Assembly (NCBI GenBank): GCA_903829945.1 | Contig: CAIKRV010000090.1 | Coordinates: forward strand, 18,114-82,113 | Reading direction: 5' to 3' | DNA from: an uncultured bacterium | Lineage (GTDB): Bacteria; Bacteroidota; Bacteroidia; CAILMK01 | DNA length: 64,000 nucleotides | In this document: piece after piece, positions 37,614-46,670 of the stretch | Layout: each line of letters opens with the position of its first letter | How positions within the stretch are numbered: position 1 is the first letter of the stretch | The notes under the pieces: model-generated | What the model saw: the letters and a program-made list of their open reading frames with translations, nothing else | The model's database searches: none | Told to the model about the DNA's origin: nothing | Program-made: the position numbers and the translations under genes

Positions 37614-39587
37614 TTAGGCTTTTAACAATTCGGCTGCTTTTTCATGCCCTAAGCTCGCCGCTTTATGCCAATCCTCCTGTGCTAAAGCATTTTTTCCCAA
37701 TAAGGATTGTACTACTCCCCTATTAAAATATGCCTGTGTCATTTTAGGATTTAAGCGTAAGGCATCTGTATAATCTGATACGGCTTCAGCATAGTTTTTT
37801 AATTGGTAATGCGCAGAGCCCCTGTAAAAATAATAATCTGCCGCCTCATTTAGCAATAGGGCCTGACTAAAATTCCTGATAGCAATATCATATTCTTTTA
37901 GTGCATAATAACATAAACCCGTTTTGTATTGAGCACCTTCCATTGGGAACAGCGAAATATCCTTATTATTTTGCACCAAGGCAAATGCAGATTCAAAAAG
38001 TTCTACGGCCTCACGGTACAATTTTGTTTGGATAGATTCCAAACCTAAACTGTACAATTTATTTGCCTTTACTATTTCAGTGGATACTTTAAGTTGGACG
38101 GTATTTTTTACCGGAGGGGCTTCCACATCAAGTTCAATTTTCTTTTTTTGTTCCTTAATCTCTGCACGTGCTTTGGCCGCCGCAGCTCTCACCTTCCGCA
38201 ACTTATACAGCTCTTCCTTCAGTTGATTGTATTCTTCTCGCCCATCGATTAAACGTTGTTCCAATTGTCGGAAATTATTCACCTTGGTACTAAAATCACT
38301 TACCCGCTCATCAATAAAAATATCTTCAGGTCTTATTTTTGATTTTAAAATCATGCCTTCAAAAGTTTTGCATCTGCTCATGGCTACATAAGTCTGCCCA
38401 CCTGCAAATGCTCCCTTTCCTAAATCTATAATTACTTTATCAAAGGTTAAACCTTGACTTTTATGAATCGTAACTGCCCAGGCCAAGCTTAAGGGATATT
38501 GTTTAAAGGTACCCTTTAGGTTTTGAGTTATTTTTCTGGCCTGACGATCGAAAGTATATTCTTGATTTTCCCAAGATTCCGGTATTACTTCATGAATATC
38601 GCCATTCTCTAAAATAACTTCCACTTTATCCTCCGCCAAAGCATGAATTTTGGCTATAGTTCCATTGACCCACCGTTTTTCCTGATCATTTTTTAAAAAC
38701 ATCACTTGGGCATCTTCCTTCAATACCAAAACTTCTTCCGCAGGGCATCTTCTTACATCAAATTCTCCTTCAATACTTCCGTTAAATTTGTATTCCTTTC
38801 CGCTTAATCGTTCCAGTTTTGTTTTATTAACAGTTGCAGCCAAATCATTTCTGCTGGTAAGGGTAATCGTATAGTCACTGGAGCGCTCCGCTTCCATGGG
38901 AAGACATCTGCTGTTTAAACGATGCAAATCTTCTTCCTCCATGCTGCCATTTCTAATTTTATCCAGCAGGTTTACGAATTCTTGCTCTTTCTGACGATAA
39001 ACTTGTTGCAATTCTATCCCTAATAAATCATCATTTCTAAATACTTGCGCATCAAAAAAGAATGAACTGGCATACATTTCTTCCATGATGGCATGTTCCT
39101 CGGAACCCTTTTTCATCACCGGTTCCAATTGAAACATATCTCCGATAAAAATCACTTGTTTTCCACCGAAGGGCTGTGAAGGAAATAATCCGTTTCTGCG
39201 CAAGGAAGTATCAATGGCATCAATTAAATCGGCACGTACCATACTTACCTCATCAATCAGTAAGGTATCCATTTCTTCAATCAGTTTGCGCTTGGGATGC
39301 CCTCTATGAAATTGTGGAATGTCCTCATCATCGCGCATTAAAGGACGCAAGGGCAATCCAAAAAAAGAATGAAGAGTTACACCGCCTACATTCATGGCAG
39401 CAATACCCGTAGGGGCTACTACTACAAAATTTTTAGGAACGGTTTCCAGTACATAACGCAATAAGGTTGATTTACCTGTACCTGCTCTTCCTGTTATAAA
39501 TAAATTATGATTAGTCTCCGCAATGAGCTGATAGGCTATTTTAAATTCATAATTATCATCATCAATTTGAGCGGGAATTGCGAGCAT
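37614..39587 (-). CDS. PIF1/RecD-like helicase with C-terminal TPR repeats
   Basis: A 657-residue protein. Residues 1-440 form a superfamily 1B helicase: Walker A GRAGTGKSTLL, Ia VVVAPTGIAAMNVGG then TLHSFFG, Walker B LLIDEVSMVRADL, and late motifs VTIHKSQGLTFDKV and YVAMSRCKTF. A charged coiled-coil linker (about 460-520) leads to about four tetratricopeptide repeats (ANKLYSLGLESIQ, IRNFSQALLLN, AVSDYTDALRLNP). PIF1-type helicases unwind DNA 5' to 3', often at G-quadruplexes or stalled forks; TPRs suggest a protein partner. A -7 element ends 4 nt before the ATG. Confidence 0.85.
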   Translation of the reverse strand: MLAIPAQIDDDNYEFKIAYQLIAETNHNLFITGRAGTGKSTLLRYVLETVPKNFVVVAPTGIAAMNVGGVTLHSFFGLPLRPLMRDDEDIPQFHRGHPKRKLIEEMDTLLIDEVSMVRADLIDAIDTSLRRNGLFPSQPFGGKQVIFIGDMFQLEPVMKKGSEEHAIMEEMYASSFFFDAQVFRNDDLLGIELQQVYRQKEQEFVNLLDKIRNGSMEEEDLHRLNSRCLPMEAERSSDYTITLTSRNDLAATVNKTKLERLSGKEYKFNGSIEGEFDVRRCPAEEVLVLKEDAQVMFLKNDQEKRWVNGTIAKIHALAEDKVEVILENGDIHEVIPESWENQEYTFDRQARKITQNLKGTFKQYPLSLAWAVTIHKSQGLTFDKVIIDLGKGAFAGGQTYVAMSRCKTFEGMILKSKIRPEDIFIDERVSDFSTKVNNFRQLEQRLIDGREEYNQLKEELYKLRKVRAAAAKARAEIKEQKKKIELDVEAPPVKNTVQLKVSTEIVKANKLYSLGLESIQTKLYREAVELFESAFALVQNNKDISLFPMEGAQYKTGLCYYALKEYDIAIRNFSQALLLNEAADYYFYRGSAHYQLKNYAEAVSDYTDALRLNPKMTQAYFNRGVVQSLLGKNALAQEDWHKAASLGHEKAAELLKA

Positions 39588-39591
39588 CTTA

Positions 39592-39599
39592 CAAAGATA
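39592..39599 (-). promoter_or_regulatory. -7 promoter element of the helicase gene
   Basis: TATCTTTG on the minus strand with only 4 nt to the ATG at 39587, so the mRNA is probably leaderless. No clear -33 box. Confidence 0.45.
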
Positions 39600-39670
39600 T
39601 TAGGGAATATTGAATTTTGATGATTTGTTTATTGCATAAGAACATTTGGTTTTAGTCTTAACAATAAATT

Positions 39671-40330
39671 TTATTCCCAAATAATCGTTTTAAATTGATG
39701 AATAGTTTCAATGGGATTTGGTGTATTGAATACTGCATTTCCGGCTACCAATACATTGGCTCCTTTTCTAAGTAATAAACTTGCATTTTCCATACTTACG
39801 CCACCATCTATTTCAATTAAAGTTTTACTCTGATGTTCATCAATTAAGGTTCTTAATTCACGCAATTTAGTAATGCTATGATCAATAAATTTTTGTGCCG
39901 CAAAGCCCGGATTGACCGACATTAATAATACCATATCCAAATCACTGATAATATCTTTCAATAAACTTACCGAAGTATGCGGATTAATGGCAACGGCAGC
40001 CTTCATTCCTTCTTCTTTTATTTGGTGTATGGTTCTGTGCAAATGTGTACAAGCTTCATATTGTACCGTTAGAATATCCGCACCCGCAGCTTTAAAATCT
40101 TTAATATAACGCTCCGGTTGTGTAATCATTAAATGGACATCCAGCGGCTTTTTCGCTACTGATTTTATTTGCTTAATGATAGAAAATCCAAAGGTTAAAT
40201 TTGGGACAAAAACTCCATCCATGACATCCACATGAATCCAATCGGCTTCGGATTGATTGAGCATGGTAATGGCATCCCCTAAATGGAGGAAATCTGCTGA
40301 TAATATTGAAGGCGCTAGTTTGTAAGACAT
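39671..40330 (-). CDS. rpe: Ribulose-phosphate 3-epimerase
   Basis: A 219-residue TIM-barrel enzyme interconverting ribulose 5-phosphate and xylulose 5-phosphate. Signature segments: LAPSILSADFLHLG, WIHVDVMDGVFVPNLTFG (metal-binding His/Asp), LDVHLMI, VLLMSVNPGFAAQKF and IEIDGGVSMENA. Full length. A -7 element lies 4 nt before its ATG. Confidence 0.97.
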   Translation of the reverse strand: MSYKLAPSILSADFLHLGDAITMLNQSEADWIHVDVMDGVFVPNLTFGFSIIKQIKSVAKKPLDVHLMITQPERYIKDFKAAGADILTVQYEACTHLHRTIHQIKEEGMKAAVAINPHTSVSLLKDIISDLDMVLLMSVNPGFAAQKFIDHSITKLRELRTLIDEHQSKTLIEIDGGVSMENASLLLRKGANVLVAGNAVFNTPNPIETIHQFKTIIWE

Positions 40331-40334
40331 AGTG

Positions 40335-40342
40335 CAAAGATA
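40335..40342 (-). promoter_or_regulatory. -7 promoter element of rpe
   Basis: TATCTTTG on the minus strand, 4 nt (AGTG on the plus strand) from the ATG at 40330. This is the same geometry as the helicase gene and predicts a leaderless mRNA. Confidence 0.45.
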
Positions 40343-40382
40343 AATTATTTTAAATTCTAACTTTTCAAAAAAGTAAGGGGCC

Positions 40383-40850
40383 TTAACTCAATTCTGAAAT
40401 GATCTTTATTTGCATAAGAATAGGATTCCAACCTTCACCATTATTGGAAGCTTCCTGATATCGACTGTCACCATCAGCTACTTTGTTATAATCCCCTTGG
40501 GTAACGATAAGTTCTGTACCGTTTTCTTCTTCCTTTAAATCATAAGTCACCGTCAAATAATTTTCAGGAACATCAGGAATTAACGGATTATTTGGGTCAA
40601 TGGTAGTATAAGATAAGTGCTTACCGGGAACTATTTTTAAAATATTTCCTTTTACAGCAATCATTTCTTTGCCTTCCCAAAGCATTTTCCATTCCAAGGA
40701 ACTACCTTCTTTCCAATCTGATACGGTTTCACAACCGAACATATATTTTTTTGTTTCTTCCGGATTGACCAACACATTCCAAACATTATTTGGTGAAGCT
40801 TTGATACTTATTTTGTTAGTAATTAATAAAGGTTCTTTCATGGGGTTCAT
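40383..40850 (-). CDS. SRPBCC (START/AHSA1-like) domain protein
   Basis: A 155-residue single-domain protein of the helix-grip fold: ISIKASPNNVWNVLVNPEETKKYMFG is the typical AHSA1 opening, followed by WKEGSSLEWKMLWEGKEM, LSYTTIDPNNP and TVTYDLKEEENGTELIVTQG, and a terminal helix. Such proteins bind hydrophobic ligands or act as Hsp90-activator-like factors; the ligand is unknown. No signal peptide. It has a 52-bp gap to rpe and lies downstream of pnp on the same strand, separated by the pnp terminator. Confidence 0.82.
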   Translation of the reverse strand: MNPMKEPLLITNKISIKASPNNVWNVLVNPEETKKYMFGCETVSDWKEGSSLEWKMLWEGKEMIAVKGNILKIVPGKHLSYTTIDPNNPLIPDVPENYLTVTYDLKEEENGTELIVTQGDYNKVADGDSRYQEASNNGEGWNPILMQIKIISELS

Positions 40851-40908
40851 TTTCTATATCGGGATGAAAGAGCAATTTACACAAATATTGTATGCCTAAG
40901 TAAGCGAT

Positions 40909-40939
40909 CAAAAAAAAGCCCCTGCACAAGGCAAGGGCT
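40909..40939 (-). terminator. Rho-independent terminator of pnp
   Basis: An 8-bp stem with one mismatch (AGCCCCTG with CAAGGGCT) and 7-nt loop, followed on the minus strand by eight T residues; 23 bp past the pnp stop. Confidence 0.85.
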
Positions 40940-40962
40940 AAATATTATTTAATTTACTAAAA

Positions 40963-43332
40963 TTAGTTTTGTTCTGTATTTCCGCCTTGGGAATCATGAT
41001 CCGGACGTGGTGCATTGTTTTCGCCGCCTTCATTGGGACGATCATTACGAGGGCCACGATCATCTCTGCGCGGACCTCTATCGTCTCTACGCGGGCCACG
41101 GTCATCTCTGCGAGGACCACGATCATCCCTACCTCCGCCACGTCTATCATCTCTGCCACCACCTCTGCGGTCATCGCTTCTTGGCGCCCTTTCTCTTTCT
41201 ACATATCCTTCAGGTTTTGGTAATAAAGCTTTGATGGAAAGTCTGAATTTTCCTGTTTTAGGATCAATTTCCAATAATTTCACATCTACTTCATCTCCGG
41301 GATTAAATACCCCTTCCATATCCTTTAGATGATCATAACTTATTTCGGAAATATGCAATAAGCCTTCTTTACCCGGTAGGAACTCTACAAAAGCACCAAA
41401 GCTTTGAATAGAAACTACCTTTCCATGGTAGGTTGCACCTACTTCAGGAACGGTACAAATAGCCTGAATCCATTGTACAGCTTTATCTAAAGCTTCTTTA
41501 TCAGAGGAAGAAACTTCCACATGACCCATGCCGTCCACTTCATCAATGGAAATAACTGCACCGGTTACTTTTTGAATTTCTTGAATAACGCTTCCACCTT
41601 TACCAATTACGGCACCGATAAAGTCTTTATCAATAGTAAATCGTTCCATACGAGGAACGAAAGCTTTATAATCTTCTCTGGCTTCTGATAATACGGAATT
41701 CATGATGCCAAGTATATGAAGTCTTCCTTCCTTAGCTTGCATCAAAGCTTCTTCCAATACCTTATAGCTAAGACCATCTACTTTTAAGTCCATCTGGCAA
41801 GCGGTAATCCCGTCAGCCGTACCGGTTACTTTGAAGTCCATATCGCCCAGGTGATCTTCATCTCCTAAAATATCAGATAAAACGGCGTATTTACCATTTT
41901 CTCCGGAAATTAATCCCATCGCAATACCGGAAACAGATTTCTTTAATTTAATCCCTGCATCCAACATAGCTAAGCATCCGGCACAAACCGTAGCCATAGA
42001 AGAGGAACCGTTGGATTCCAAAATATCCGCCGTAATACGAACGGTATAAGGATTGATTTCCTCGGAAGGTAACATCGGTTTTAAAGCACGTAATGCAAGA
42101 TTACCATGACCTACTTCTCTACGTCCGGGACCGCGACTTGGTCTTACCTCGCCCGTAGAAAATCCGGGAAAATTGTAGTGTAATAAAAATTTATTGTATC
42201 CTTTAAATAAGGCACCATCGATCATTTGTTCATCCAACTTGGTACCTAGGGTAACGCTGGCCAAACATTGTGTTTCGCCACGTTGGAATAAGGCCGAACC
42301 ATGCACGGTAGGAAGTAAATCGGTTTCCGCCCAGATACCGCGTACCTCATTAAGTTTACGACCGTCCAAACGCACACGATGATCCAAAACCATATTACGC
42401 ATTACTTCCTTTTTCAATTTGGAATAATACTTTTTAATACTGGAAATATGGGCCTTTTCCTCATCAGTTTCTTTAGGAAGTAAAGTTAAATGCTCTTCTA
42501 ATAAGGCAGCAAATGCATCGGTACGCACTTGCTTGCTGGAAGGATTGATGCAGATGGCATGTAATTTTTCAGCAAATATTTCGCGAACTTTAGCTAATAA
42601 TTCTTTATCGTCTTCTTCAAGTTTAACAATCATTTTTTCCTTGCCGCATTGGGCACGGAAAGCTATTTGTGCTTCGCATTGTTTCTTGATGGCCTCATGT
42701 GCAATTTTAATTGCTTCCAACATGGTGGCTTCACTGACTTCTTTCATTTCCCCTTCCACCATATTGATGTCATTGGCAGATCCGGAAACGATAATATCTA
42801 AGGTAGCATTTTCTAAATCTTGCAGGTAAGGATTAACGACAAACTTGCCATCAATTTGCGCCACACGAACTTCAGAAATTGGGCCTTCAAAAGGGATATC
42901 AGAAACGGTAAGCGCAGCAGAAGCGGCCAAGCCGGCCAAGGCATCCGGTGCCACATTGCCATCCGCAGAAAGCAAAGTAATGGCCACTTGAACATCATTG
43001 CGGAATCCATCTGCGAATAAAGGACGCAAAGCCCTATCCACCAAACGACTGATTAACACTTCATAGTCAGACAATCTGGCTTCACGTTTAAAAAAACCAC
43101 CCGGGAAACGCCCGGTGGAAGCATATTTTTCTTGATAATCAACCATAAGAGGGAAGAAATCAATTCCTTCTCTAGGTTCAGGACTAGCTACTACGGTAGC
43201 CATTAAAATCGTATCATCCATACGAACGGTAACACAACCATTCGCAAGCTTTGCTAATTTTCCGGTTTCGAGGGTAATAGTTCTACCGTCTTCCAGGGTA
43301 ATAACCTGGGTAAACACCTGAGGTTTATTCAT
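40963..43332 (-). CDS. pnp: Polyribonucleotide nucleotidyltransferase with Arg/Asp/Gly-rich tail
   Basis: A 789-residue 3'-5' phosphorolytic exoribonuclease. Two RNase PH-like cores (1-230 and about 310-540, with [21 protein letters not shown] and [15 protein letters not shown]), a KH domain ([13 protein letters not shown]) and an S1 domain ([23 protein letters not shown]) are all present. The C-terminus (about 720-789) is a disordered tail of repeated seven-residue RRDDRGP units, encoded by imperfect 21-bp tandem repeats at about 41048-41130. Such tails often bind RNA or degradosome partners. Downstream of rpsO, with a terminator between. Confidence 0.97.
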   Translation of the reverse strand: MNKPQVFTQVITLEDGRTITLETGKLAKLANGCVTVRMDDTILMATVVASPEPREGIDFFPLMVDYQEKYASTGRFPGGFFKREARLSDYEVLISRLVDRALRPLFADGFRNDVQVAITLLSADGNVAPDALAGLAASAALTVSDIPFEGPISEVRVAQIDGKFVVNPYLQDLENATLDIIVSGSANDINMVEGEMKEVSEATMLEAIKIAHEAIKKQCEAQIAFRAQCGKEKMIVKLEEDDKELLAKVREIFAEKLHAICINPSSKQVRTDAFAALLEEHLTLLPKETDEEKAHISSIKKYYSKLKKEVMRNMVLDHRVRLDGRKLNEVRGIWAETDLLPTVHGSALFQRGETQCLASVTLGTKLDEQMIDGALFKGYNKFLLHYNFPGFSTGEVRPSRGPGRREVGHGNLALRALKPMLPSEEINPYTVRITADILESNGSSSMATVCAGCLAMLDAGIKLKKSVSGIAMGLISGENGKYAVLSDILGDEDHLGDMDFKVTGTADGITACQMDLKVDGLSYKVLEEALMQAKEGRLHILGIMNSVLSEAREDYKAFVPRMERFTIDKDFIGAVIGKGGSVIQEIQKVTGAVISIDEVDGMGHVEVSSSDKEALDKAVQWIQAICTVPEVGATYHGKVVSIQSFGAFVEFLPGKEGLLHISEISYDHLKDMEGVFNPGDEVDVKLLEIDPKTGKFRLSIKALLPKPEGYVERERAPRSDDRRGGGRDDRRGGGRDDRGPRRDDRGPRRDDRGPRRDDRGPRNDRPNEGGENNAPRPDHDSQGGNTEQN
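41045..41170 (-). repeat. 21-bp coding tandem repeats in the pnp tail
   Basis: Imperfect repeats of about 21 bp encode RRDDRGP units, preceded by shorter GGGRDDR units. The copies differ mainly at third codon positions (for example CGTGGTCCTCG versus CGTGGCCCGCG-type variants), suggesting selection on the protein sequence. Confidence 0.75.
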
Positions 43333-43377
43333 TTTATCAGTATATATAATTGTAATCTAAATGGCTATAAATAAAAA

Positions 43378-43398
43378 AGGCGGATATTTAAACCGCCT
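43378..43398 (-). terminator. Terminator between rpsO and pnp
   Basis: A 6-bp G/C-rich stem (AGGCGG with CCGCCT), 9-nt loop, flanked by A and T tracts on both sides; on the minus strand TTTTTTAT follows. 17 bp past the rpsO stop. Confidence 0.8.
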
Positions 43399-43414
43399 CT
43401 TTTTTGCCAGTAAT

Positions 43415-43684
43415 TTATTTTCTAATTCCTAACTTGCTGATAATCTCCCTATAACGGAAGATGTCTTCGCGCATTAAGTAATTGAGTAGTTTTCTTCTTT
43501 TACCTACAAGCTTCAACAAACTTCTTTGCGTTCCGAAATCTTTACGATTCTTCTTCAAATGTTCTGTTAAATGATTGATACGGTGGCTAAATAGGGCGAT
43601 TTGGCTCTCTGCCAATCCTGTATTTTCCTTAGTCTTTCCGTATTCCTGGAAAATTTCCTGTTTTTTCTCAGTTGATAAGTACAT
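43415..43684 (-). CDS. rpsO: 30S ribosomal protein S15
   Basis: An 89-residue protein of the usual length that binds 16S rRNA. The signature LAESQIALFSHRINHLTEHLKKN and the C-terminal RSLLKLVGKRRKLLNYLMRED are clear. It precedes pnp, the widespread rpsO-pnp order, but a terminator lies between them, so pnp may depend on read-through or its own promoter. Confidence 0.98.
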   Translation of the reverse strand: MYLSTEKKQEIFQEYGKTKENTGLAESQIALFSHRINHLTEHLKKNRKDFGTQRSLLKLVGKRRKLLNYLMREDIFRYREIISKLGIRK

Positions 43685-43709
43685 TGTTTCTTCTTAATCT
43701 TAATATAGC

Positions 43710-43734
43710 CCGCAAAATTAATGATTTTTTGCGG
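43710..43734 (-). promoter_or_regulatory. Inverted repeat over the rpsO -7 element
   Basis: A perfect 8-bp inverted repeat (CCGCAAAA and TTTTGCGG, 9-nt spacer) contains the rpsO -7 element TAATTTTG (43720-43713, minus strand). The start would be near 43707, so most of the repeat is in DNA, not mRNA, and could be an operator. A chance palindrome cannot be excluded. Confidence 0.45.
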
Positions 43735-43832
43735 AAACATACAATATATTTCATTAATTTTATGCAATAAGCTGATAATCATTTTTTAATGACGTGGATT
43801 TCGTGTGGTTTTAGTTCATGTTAAAATTCAAT

Positions 43833-45068
43833 TTATTCACATGGAGTTGGAATTAACATAAATTCAGCACCTATTGGTGCTTCAAAATTTTTATCAATTT
43901 CTATAGTATTACTTGCCCTCAAGGAAACCTTATCTCCCGAAGAAAGTACAGTATTTGAAGTTCCGGTAATTTGAATGGCGCTTTTTACGCCATAGGTATA
44001 TGTCGATGGATCAAGTTTACTTAGGACTAAAGTGGATCCACTACAATCATCCATATTAAGTTTCCATACTCTTACAAAATCTAGTTCCAAATTGTAAGGA
44101 AATGTCTGAGTAGATGGAAAGCTTGACGTACTTACTAATTGAAGACAATCATTTATTATACTGCTGAAACCGCCGGGAGTTAAAGTAATATAAAGTCCCG
44201 TTTGCAAAAAAGTAGAAAAATCTGCATAAGTTGTCTTTACTGGTTTATCATCAATATAAAAAATTGCTTTAGATGGCCCCCACTCAAGACCGAAGGTATG
44301 CCAACCATAATTATTAGCACTATTTTGAGTAAAATCCACTGAGGGAAAATACAGTTGTGATGCCTTACTTTTATGAATTGGATTATTTGGGGTACATGCA
44401 CTTCCAGAATTATAGGTATTAGAAACTCCTACCTGGCCGGGGTAATCATAAAAGTCATTATCGTAATTATACCAAGTATGTGTAGACCATTTTTCCAGAT
44501 GCGTACTGCATGTAAATGTATAATTGTATTCATTCATTTCTATAATATCAAATTCAGTTCTTCTATCTAAAACGGGATCATAAGAATTTGACCAAAAAGT
44601 TGCCCCAATAGCACTGGTTGATAATTGCGGTACACGCATTCTGATTTCTAAATAACCATATTTAGTATATATTTGATATATATTACCAGTTATTGAATTT
44701 AATAAACTTGAAGTATAATTATAGGTATTACCGGAATAACTTGAATTCCCGGGAGTAAAAGGACTTGATTCATGGATAGCTGAAATAGTCATGATTCCAT
44801 TGGTAGCATCAAATGTAAAATTATGTCCATAATCACTTTCGTCAGTAAGATACATATTACAACCACTCATACTTCCTAAATTAGCACAATGGCTATACGT
44901 CTTGCATATCCAATGGGCATTTAGTTTAAAATCACTAAAATTACGATATGTAAATTCATCATACCTATAGGGAATAGTACCCCAATTTTTATCATTTAAA
45001 GGGGTTTGTGCATTTAGTTGATTAATATAACAACTTAAAGAAAAAACTAAAAAAATAATGTTTTTCAT
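43833..45068 (-). CDS. Family 16 glycoside hydrolase (beta-glucanase-like), secreted
   Basis: 411 residues from ATG at 45068, four nucleotides after the preceding stop; a TTG at 45086 would overlap it. Signal peptide (1-21, ending QLNAQ), then a GH16 jelly-roll. The active-site motif ExDxxE is EFDIIE (around residue 170), carrying nucleophile and acid/base, and FGLEWGPSKAIFYIDDKPV is the usual late motif. GH16 enzymes cleave beta-1,3/1,4-glucans, agar or carrageenan; the substrate is not readable. The last about 60 residues (KSAIQITG to FMLIPTPCE) resemble the 3-coathanger stack module seen on secreted Bacteroidota proteins. Confidence 0.85.
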   Translation of the reverse strand: MKNIIFLVFSLSCYINQLNAQTPLNDKNWGTIPYRYDEFTYRNFSDFKLNAHWICKTYSHCANLGSMSGCNMYLTDESDYGHNFTFDATNGIMTISAIHESSPFTPGNSSYSGNTYNYTSSLLNSITGNIYQIYTKYGYLEIRMRVPQLSTSAIGATFWSNSYDPVLDRRTEFDIIEMNEYNYTFTCSTHLEKWSTHTWYNYDNDFYDYPGQVGVSNTYNSGSACTPNNPIHKSKASQLYFPSVDFTQNSANNYGWHTFGLEWGPSKAIFYIDDKPVKTTYADFSTFLQTGLYITLTPGGFSSIINDCLQLVSTSSFPSTQTFPYNLELDFVRVWKLNMDDCSGSTLVLSKLDPSTYTYGVKSAIQITGTSNTVLSSGDKVSLRASNTIEIDKNFEAPIGAEFMLIPTPCE

Positions 45069-45072
45069 ATCC

Positions 45073-46335
45073 TTACTCAATTTCAATTTTACCGCTTCCT
45101 AAAACTTTATTGTTTTCCTCCAACCTATAATAATAAATACCGGAGGACATCCTGCCTTTTTGAAGTTCTATATGAGCCGTCATAATATTTTCCTTGGTAT
45201 ATATTTCCTGACCTTTTATGGAATATATATGAAGGGTGCCCTTGTTTAAGGGTCTTTCAAAATCCATACTGGCACTATGCTTAAATGGATTGGGGTATAC
45301 TTTTACTCCAAAGGCATTTTGATTTGAAATAAAAGTATGCTCCTCCGGTTTTATTCCTGTTATTTCGCTTAAAGCTCTTCTATATATAAGACCATCAAGA
45401 CCCATAAAACCAACGAAAATGTAATTGCCTAATATGGTGACTCCTGTTACATCTTTTCCTAATGGTAAACCATCATTTACTTGTTTCCAATGCATTCCGC
45501 TATCCAAGGAGATCCATACCCCACCATACATGCTCGCTGCAGCAGCAACAATGTGACTATCTGTGGTAATTTGGATAACATTATCTATGGAATTGAGTAC
45601 TTTAAACCATGTATTAATGCTATCCTTACTTATATATATTTCATTATTTCCAGTTGCAGTAATTATCGTATTGGCTATGGAAAGGATTCTGTAACCAACC
45701 GGACAACTGTCTCTTTTTTGAATCCAATGTAAACCATGATCATAGGTAACAAAGGAGTAAATACCATAAAATACATAGGTTTTATTGCCTAGGTTTACGA
45801 AACTGTAAAGTTCGGAAGTACAAAATAAACACGAAGGTTTTTTGATACCGGAATCCGAGGGGATCCAATGCTGTCCATTATCCTTTGAAATATATATGCT
45901 GTCATAACCGGTAGTGATGATAATATTTGAGCCACTACATACAATATTCTTTACATCTATGCCTTTCAGCGGTAAATTTCCCGACCGTTTCCATGTTTTA
46001 CCACTATCAGCGGAGTAATATACTCCATAAATTAAATTTGCAGTGAATATTAAAGAATCTTTAGCTACGAAGGAAAAACAAGCCTTCATAGCGTCCGATG
46101 TATCTACAAATTGCCATGTTCTACCTGTATCCTTTGAAAGTATTATGCCATGAGTTGAACTTACCAGAATATTTCCTCTATAAGTAAAAATAGGATATGT
46201 AGAACTCGCCTTTGAGCCTAAACCTGCTACTTTCTGCCATTGTGCCTGTAGCGGTAAAATATAAAACAAGCATCCGAAAAGGATACAGGAAGTTTTAAAA
46301 TTAAAAATATTTTTATATTTTATTTTTATGGACAT
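45073..46335 (-). CDS. BNR/Ycf48-like beta-propeller protein with T9SS sorting domain
   Basis: A 420-residue protein: signal peptide (about 14-31), repeated sortilin/BNR units of the form ISKDxGxxW (ILSKDTGRTWQF, YYSADSGKTWKR, YISKDNGQHWIP, WISLDSGMHWKQ) forming a propeller, and a T9SS type A domain (VKVYPNPFKHSASMDF to SGIYYYRLEENNKVLGSGKIEIE). It should be exported and surface-attached or released. The GH16 gene starts 4 nt after its stop, so the pair is an operon; the propeller could present or bind the same polysaccharide. Confidence 0.82.
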   Translation of the reverse strand: MSIKIKYKNIFNFKTSCILFGCLFYILPLQAQWQKVAGLGSKASSTYPIFTYRGNILVSSTHGIILSKDTGRTWQFVDTSDAMKACFSFVAKDSLIFTANLIYGVYYSADSGKTWKRSGNLPLKGIDVKNIVCSGSNIIITTGYDSIYISKDNGQHWIPSDSGIKKPSCLFCTSELYSFVNLGNKTYVFYGIYSFVTYDHGLHWIQKRDSCPVGYRILSIANTIITATGNNEIYISKDSINTWFKVLNSIDNVIQITTDSHIVAAAASMYGGVWISLDSGMHWKQVNDGLPLGKDVTGVTILGNYIFVGFMGLDGLIYRRALSEITGIKPEEHTFISNQNAFGVKVYPNPFKHSASMDFERPLNKGTLHIYSIKGQEIYTKENIMTAHIELQKGRMSSGIYYYRLEENNKVLGSGKIEIE

Positions 46336-46419
46336 GATCCTGCAAGTTAATCAAATAATTTTATTTTCTTTGTTAAAAGAAGCAATTGTTCATCGCAAAG
46401 AAAAATTTTTTTACAAAAA

Positions 46420-46450
46420 TTTGTAACTAATCAAAAAAGCAATATCTTTG
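46420..46450 (+). promoter_or_regulatory. Promoter of the SAM riboswitch operon
   Basis: TTTG (46420-46423), 19-nt spacer, TATCTTTG (46443-46450): an excellent match to the Bacteroidota -33/-7 consensus, starting transcription about 25 nt before the riboswitch. Confidence 0.75.
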
Positions 46451-46481
46451 CGGTCGAATTAAGTTCTTTTATTTTTTAGCA

Positions 46482-46599
46482 GCTTATCCAGAAAGACCGA
46501 GGGACAGGCCCGATGACGTCTTAGCAACCATTTCTTTTTCAATGATTTATTGAAAAAATTCAAGGTGCTAACTCCTGCTCAATTTAGAGATAGATAAGC
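46482..46599 (+). ncRNA. SAM-I (S-box) riboswitch aptamer
   Basis: The conserved S-box core is readable: CCGAGGGACAGGCCCGATGA, then CTTAGCAACC, a variable stem, AAGGTGCTAACTCCTGC, and a closing P1 helix GCTTATC (46482-46488) with GATAAGC (46593-46599). It binds S-adenosylmethionine. The genes downstream make methionine precursors, as expected for this class. Confidence 0.93.
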
Positions 46600-46670
46600 C
46601 GTAATGAGATGTAAATATCAAACAATTTGTATATTAAAACCTCTTCCGGCTTACTGGAAGAGGTTTTTTT
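46595..46670 (+). terminator. Terminator/antiterminator expression platform of the SAM riboswitch
   Basis: The terminator is AACCTCTTCC (46638-46647) with GGAAGAGGTT (46656-46665) followed by a T run. The 3' strand of P1 plus two bases, TAAGCCG (46595-46601), can pair with CGGCTTA (46647-46653) in the terminator loop and stem edge. With SAM bound, P1 holds TAAGC and the terminator forms; without SAM the alternative pairing disrupts it. So SAM switches the operon off. Confidence 0.85.

Noticed and set aside
41045..41170. Regular repeats resembling a CRISPR array
   Set aside because: Repeats are contiguous, without spacers, in frame within pnp and encode a repetitive protein tail; no cas genes.
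41015..41332. Plus-strand open frames with SSLRGPR-type repeats
   Set aside because: They are the complement of the pnp tail repeats and have no independent support.
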